A stretch of 34,619 nucleotides of DNA from Nitrospinaceae bacterium UBA7883 (lineage in GTDB: Bacteria; Nitrospinota_A; UBA7883), in NCBI GenBank assembly GCA_002500605.1, contig DLRR01000008.1, positions 17,022 through 51,640 on the forward strand, in the 5' to 3' direction. The notes under the pieces were generated by a model. The model made no database searches and was not told the DNA's origin. It saw only the letters and a list, made by a program, of their open reading frames with translations. The position numbers were made by a program, and so were the translations under genes. Of the stretch, positions 33,345-34,619 are shown piece by piece. The first letter of the stretch is position 1. Every line of letters starts with the position of its first letter.

Positions 33345-33695
33345 TCAATTAATAATTTTAGTCAGTTTGCACTCAACACCAGCCCTTAAGAGCTTCTCAC
33401 CATTATTCATTGCTGACGTAAGAATTAATTGATCTACATCTCCAAAAATAAGAGTCATGTATAAATTTATTGGGCCACCTGAATACAAGCCTTCATTGGT
33501 AAAATTGATATCGGGAGGTATTAATGCCGAAGAGGCAAAAACCCTGCCCCCATCAAACTCTACGAACCCTTTGATATGACCTAAGCTGTTTTCAGGCATG
33601 TATTCAATTATTCCTTTTACAAACGTTTCAATAACATCTTTTGGGTTTTTTGCACCTTCTATTAGCCAGTTACTTGAGACAGTTTCAAATTTCAT
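33345..33695 (-). CDS. Unrecognised 116-residue protein
   Basis: A soluble-looking alpha/beta protein with no signal peptide, membrane segment or cysteine cluster (one cysteine, near residue 109). It ends in a basic strand. I do not recognise the family. It is placed 68 bases before the DsrE gene and 82 bases after the RACo-like gene, all on one strand. No Shine-Dalgarno is evident before the ATG. Its position suggests a part in the same pathway, but nothing in the sequence says what. Confidence 0.68.
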   Translation of the reverse strand: MKFETVSSNWLIEGAKNPKDVIETFVKGIIEYMPENSLGHIKGFVEFDGGRVFASSALIPPDINFTNEGLYSGGPINLYMTLIFGDVDQLILTSAMNNGEKLLRAGVECKLTKIIN

Positions 33696-33777
33696 AGTAG
33701 GTATTTTATGGCAGTAATGTTGCGACCACGCTTGCTAGGATAAAACAGGAAGCCACAGTACCCTCCCATAGCTAAAA

Positions 33778-34619
33778 TTAAAAATGGACGCCCGTTGTAA
33801 AGCGCTGGTTAAACAACTTATGCCCTGATAACTGCAGGTGTACCGCTTTTTCTGCAAGGTCACATGCGTTGTTAAACACTTTCTGCGAGCATGCCATCAT
33901 TGCTGCTCCTGTGCCAGCAGCATTGCCAGCCATTGTTATTTTTTCATTTTCAACTGGCACCAAACCAACAGATACTATGTCTTGTGGGCTAATTTTATTT
34001 GCAAAAACACCACATACATAAACGTTTTCGATAGTGTCCAAATCTATTTTGCAAACCTCCATGAGAGTGTCAAACCCAGCTCTTGTGGATGCCTTTGCCA
34101 ACAAGAATTGCTGGATATCTCCTTCTGTAATGAAAACACCGTTTGCAAGCAGAAGTTTTTTTTCATCTCCCTTTTCCGCTACACATCCGTGGGGGAGATT
34201 TCTTTTTATTAAAACTCCAAAATAGTCCAGAGCATCTTTTCTTAAGAGCTCACCAATGGTGCTAAAAATACCAGAACCAGTTATCCCCCTCGCTTGTCCA
34301 CTTCCAATCACATTACACCATATTTTTGATGGTGTAATTTTAATTTTTTCAATTGCCCCTTCTATCCCGCGCATTCCAAATGATATATTGCCCCCTTCAA
34401 AAGCGGATCCTGCTGCGGTGGAACATGCTGTTACCCCTTCTTCGGTGACTGCGGCAATTTCCGCGTTAGTACCAAGATCTAGAACAACGTAAGGGGTTTT
34501 GGGGGCAAGTGCCTCAATGGCGATTATAGCGCTTACGGTATCGGAACCGACATAGCCGCCGATTATGGAAGGAATGTGAAATGTTGCATCTCCCAAGGAA
34601 CATTCACCATCGAAAAGCT
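33778..34619 (-). CDS. RACo-type ASKHA-domain protein, corrinoid activation (5' part missing)
   Basis: The C-terminal 280 residues of a larger protein; the frame stays open to the window edge, so the N-terminus lies beyond it. The ASKHA ATPase-like domain shows GGYVGSDT, the phosphate-binding VVLDLGTNAEIA, GSAFEGGNISFGM, GSGIFSTIGELL, NVYVCGVF, and GNAAGTGAAMM. This matches the C-terminal domain (DUF4445 type) of RACo proteins, which use ATP to reactivate oxidised cobalt in corrinoid methyltransferase proteins; their N-terminus usually holds a [2Fe-2S] domain. It heads, as far as visible, an operon with an unknown protein, DsrE and SQR-like genes. A corrinoid protein and methyltransferase would be expected off the right edge if the role is the usual one. 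Confidence 0.88.
   Translation of the reverse strand, partial: LFDGECSLGDATFHIPSIIGGYVGSDTVSAIIAIEALAPKTPYVVLDLGTNAEIAAVTEEGVTACSTAAGSAFEGGNISFGMRGIEGAIEKIKITPSKIWCNVIGSGQARGITGSGIFSTIGELLRKDALDYFGVLIKRNLPHGCVAEKGDEKKLLLANGVFITEGDIQQFLLAKASTRAGFDTLMEVCKIDLDTIENVYVCGVFANKISPQDIVSVGLVPVENEKITMAGNAAGTGAAMMACSQKVFNNACDLAEKAVHLQLSGHKLFNQRFTTGVHF

Overview
The window is a chromosomal segment of a free-living Gram-negative bacterium with rather low GC content. The Gram-negative reading rests on a class A penicillin-binding protein, an LPS-core type glycosyltransferase and two lipoproteins with type II signal peptides. The mix of genes (family 4 uracil-DNA glycosylase beside coaBC, a Gram-positive-like LexA, a RACo/DsrE/sulfide-quinone-reductase-like cluster) would suit a deltaproteobacterial or SAR324-like lineage. 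That placement is inference from gene content and is weak. I see no prophage, insertion sequence, CRISPR array or defence island.

Layout. A plus-strand dihydroflavonol-reductase-like dehydrogenase (23-1051) opens the window. A long minus-strand housekeeping block follows (1138-12152). Read in transcription order it is thiL, smc, a TerB-like protein, uvrA, truA and trpE: thiamine diphosphate synthesis, chromosome condensation, nucleotide excision repair, tRNA pseudouridylation and tryptophan synthesis. Between 12153 and 12994 lie a divergent small membrane protein with a strong promoter and a gene-free stretch that holds a probable minus-strand structured RNA ending in a textbook terminator. 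A second minus block (12995-16834) carries hisA-hisF-smpB, then a promoter with an inverted repeat driving a translationally coupled Trm112-like / glycosyltransferase / membrane-protein operon. A third (16925-24244) reads coaBC, uracil-DNA glycosylase and a class A PBP, then a three-gene ABC-2 exporter in which two of the genes start with TTG.

From 24427 the plus strand carries polA and lexA (DNA repair and SOS control) and tRNA-Pro(GGG). Downstream, facing the tRNA, is a U32-family gene of the TrhP/YegQ type with clearly higher GC than the rest of the window. Next comes a divergent pair of predicted lipoproteins, one with a beta-propeller-like repeat pattern and one a clan A glycoside hydrolase. 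The right edge is a minus-strand operon: an ASKHA-domain protein of the RACo (corrinoid activation) type that runs off the edge, an unrecognised 116-residue protein, a DsrE-family protein and an SQR-like flavoprotein.

Most of the window is ordinary core genome. The points most worth a second look are the structured RNA candidate at about 12537-12690, the RACo/DsrE/SQR cluster, the lipoprotein pair, the foreign-looking U32 gene next to a tRNA, and several perfect inverted repeats placed as operators ahead of lexA, trpE, the Trm112-glycosyltransferase operon and smc.
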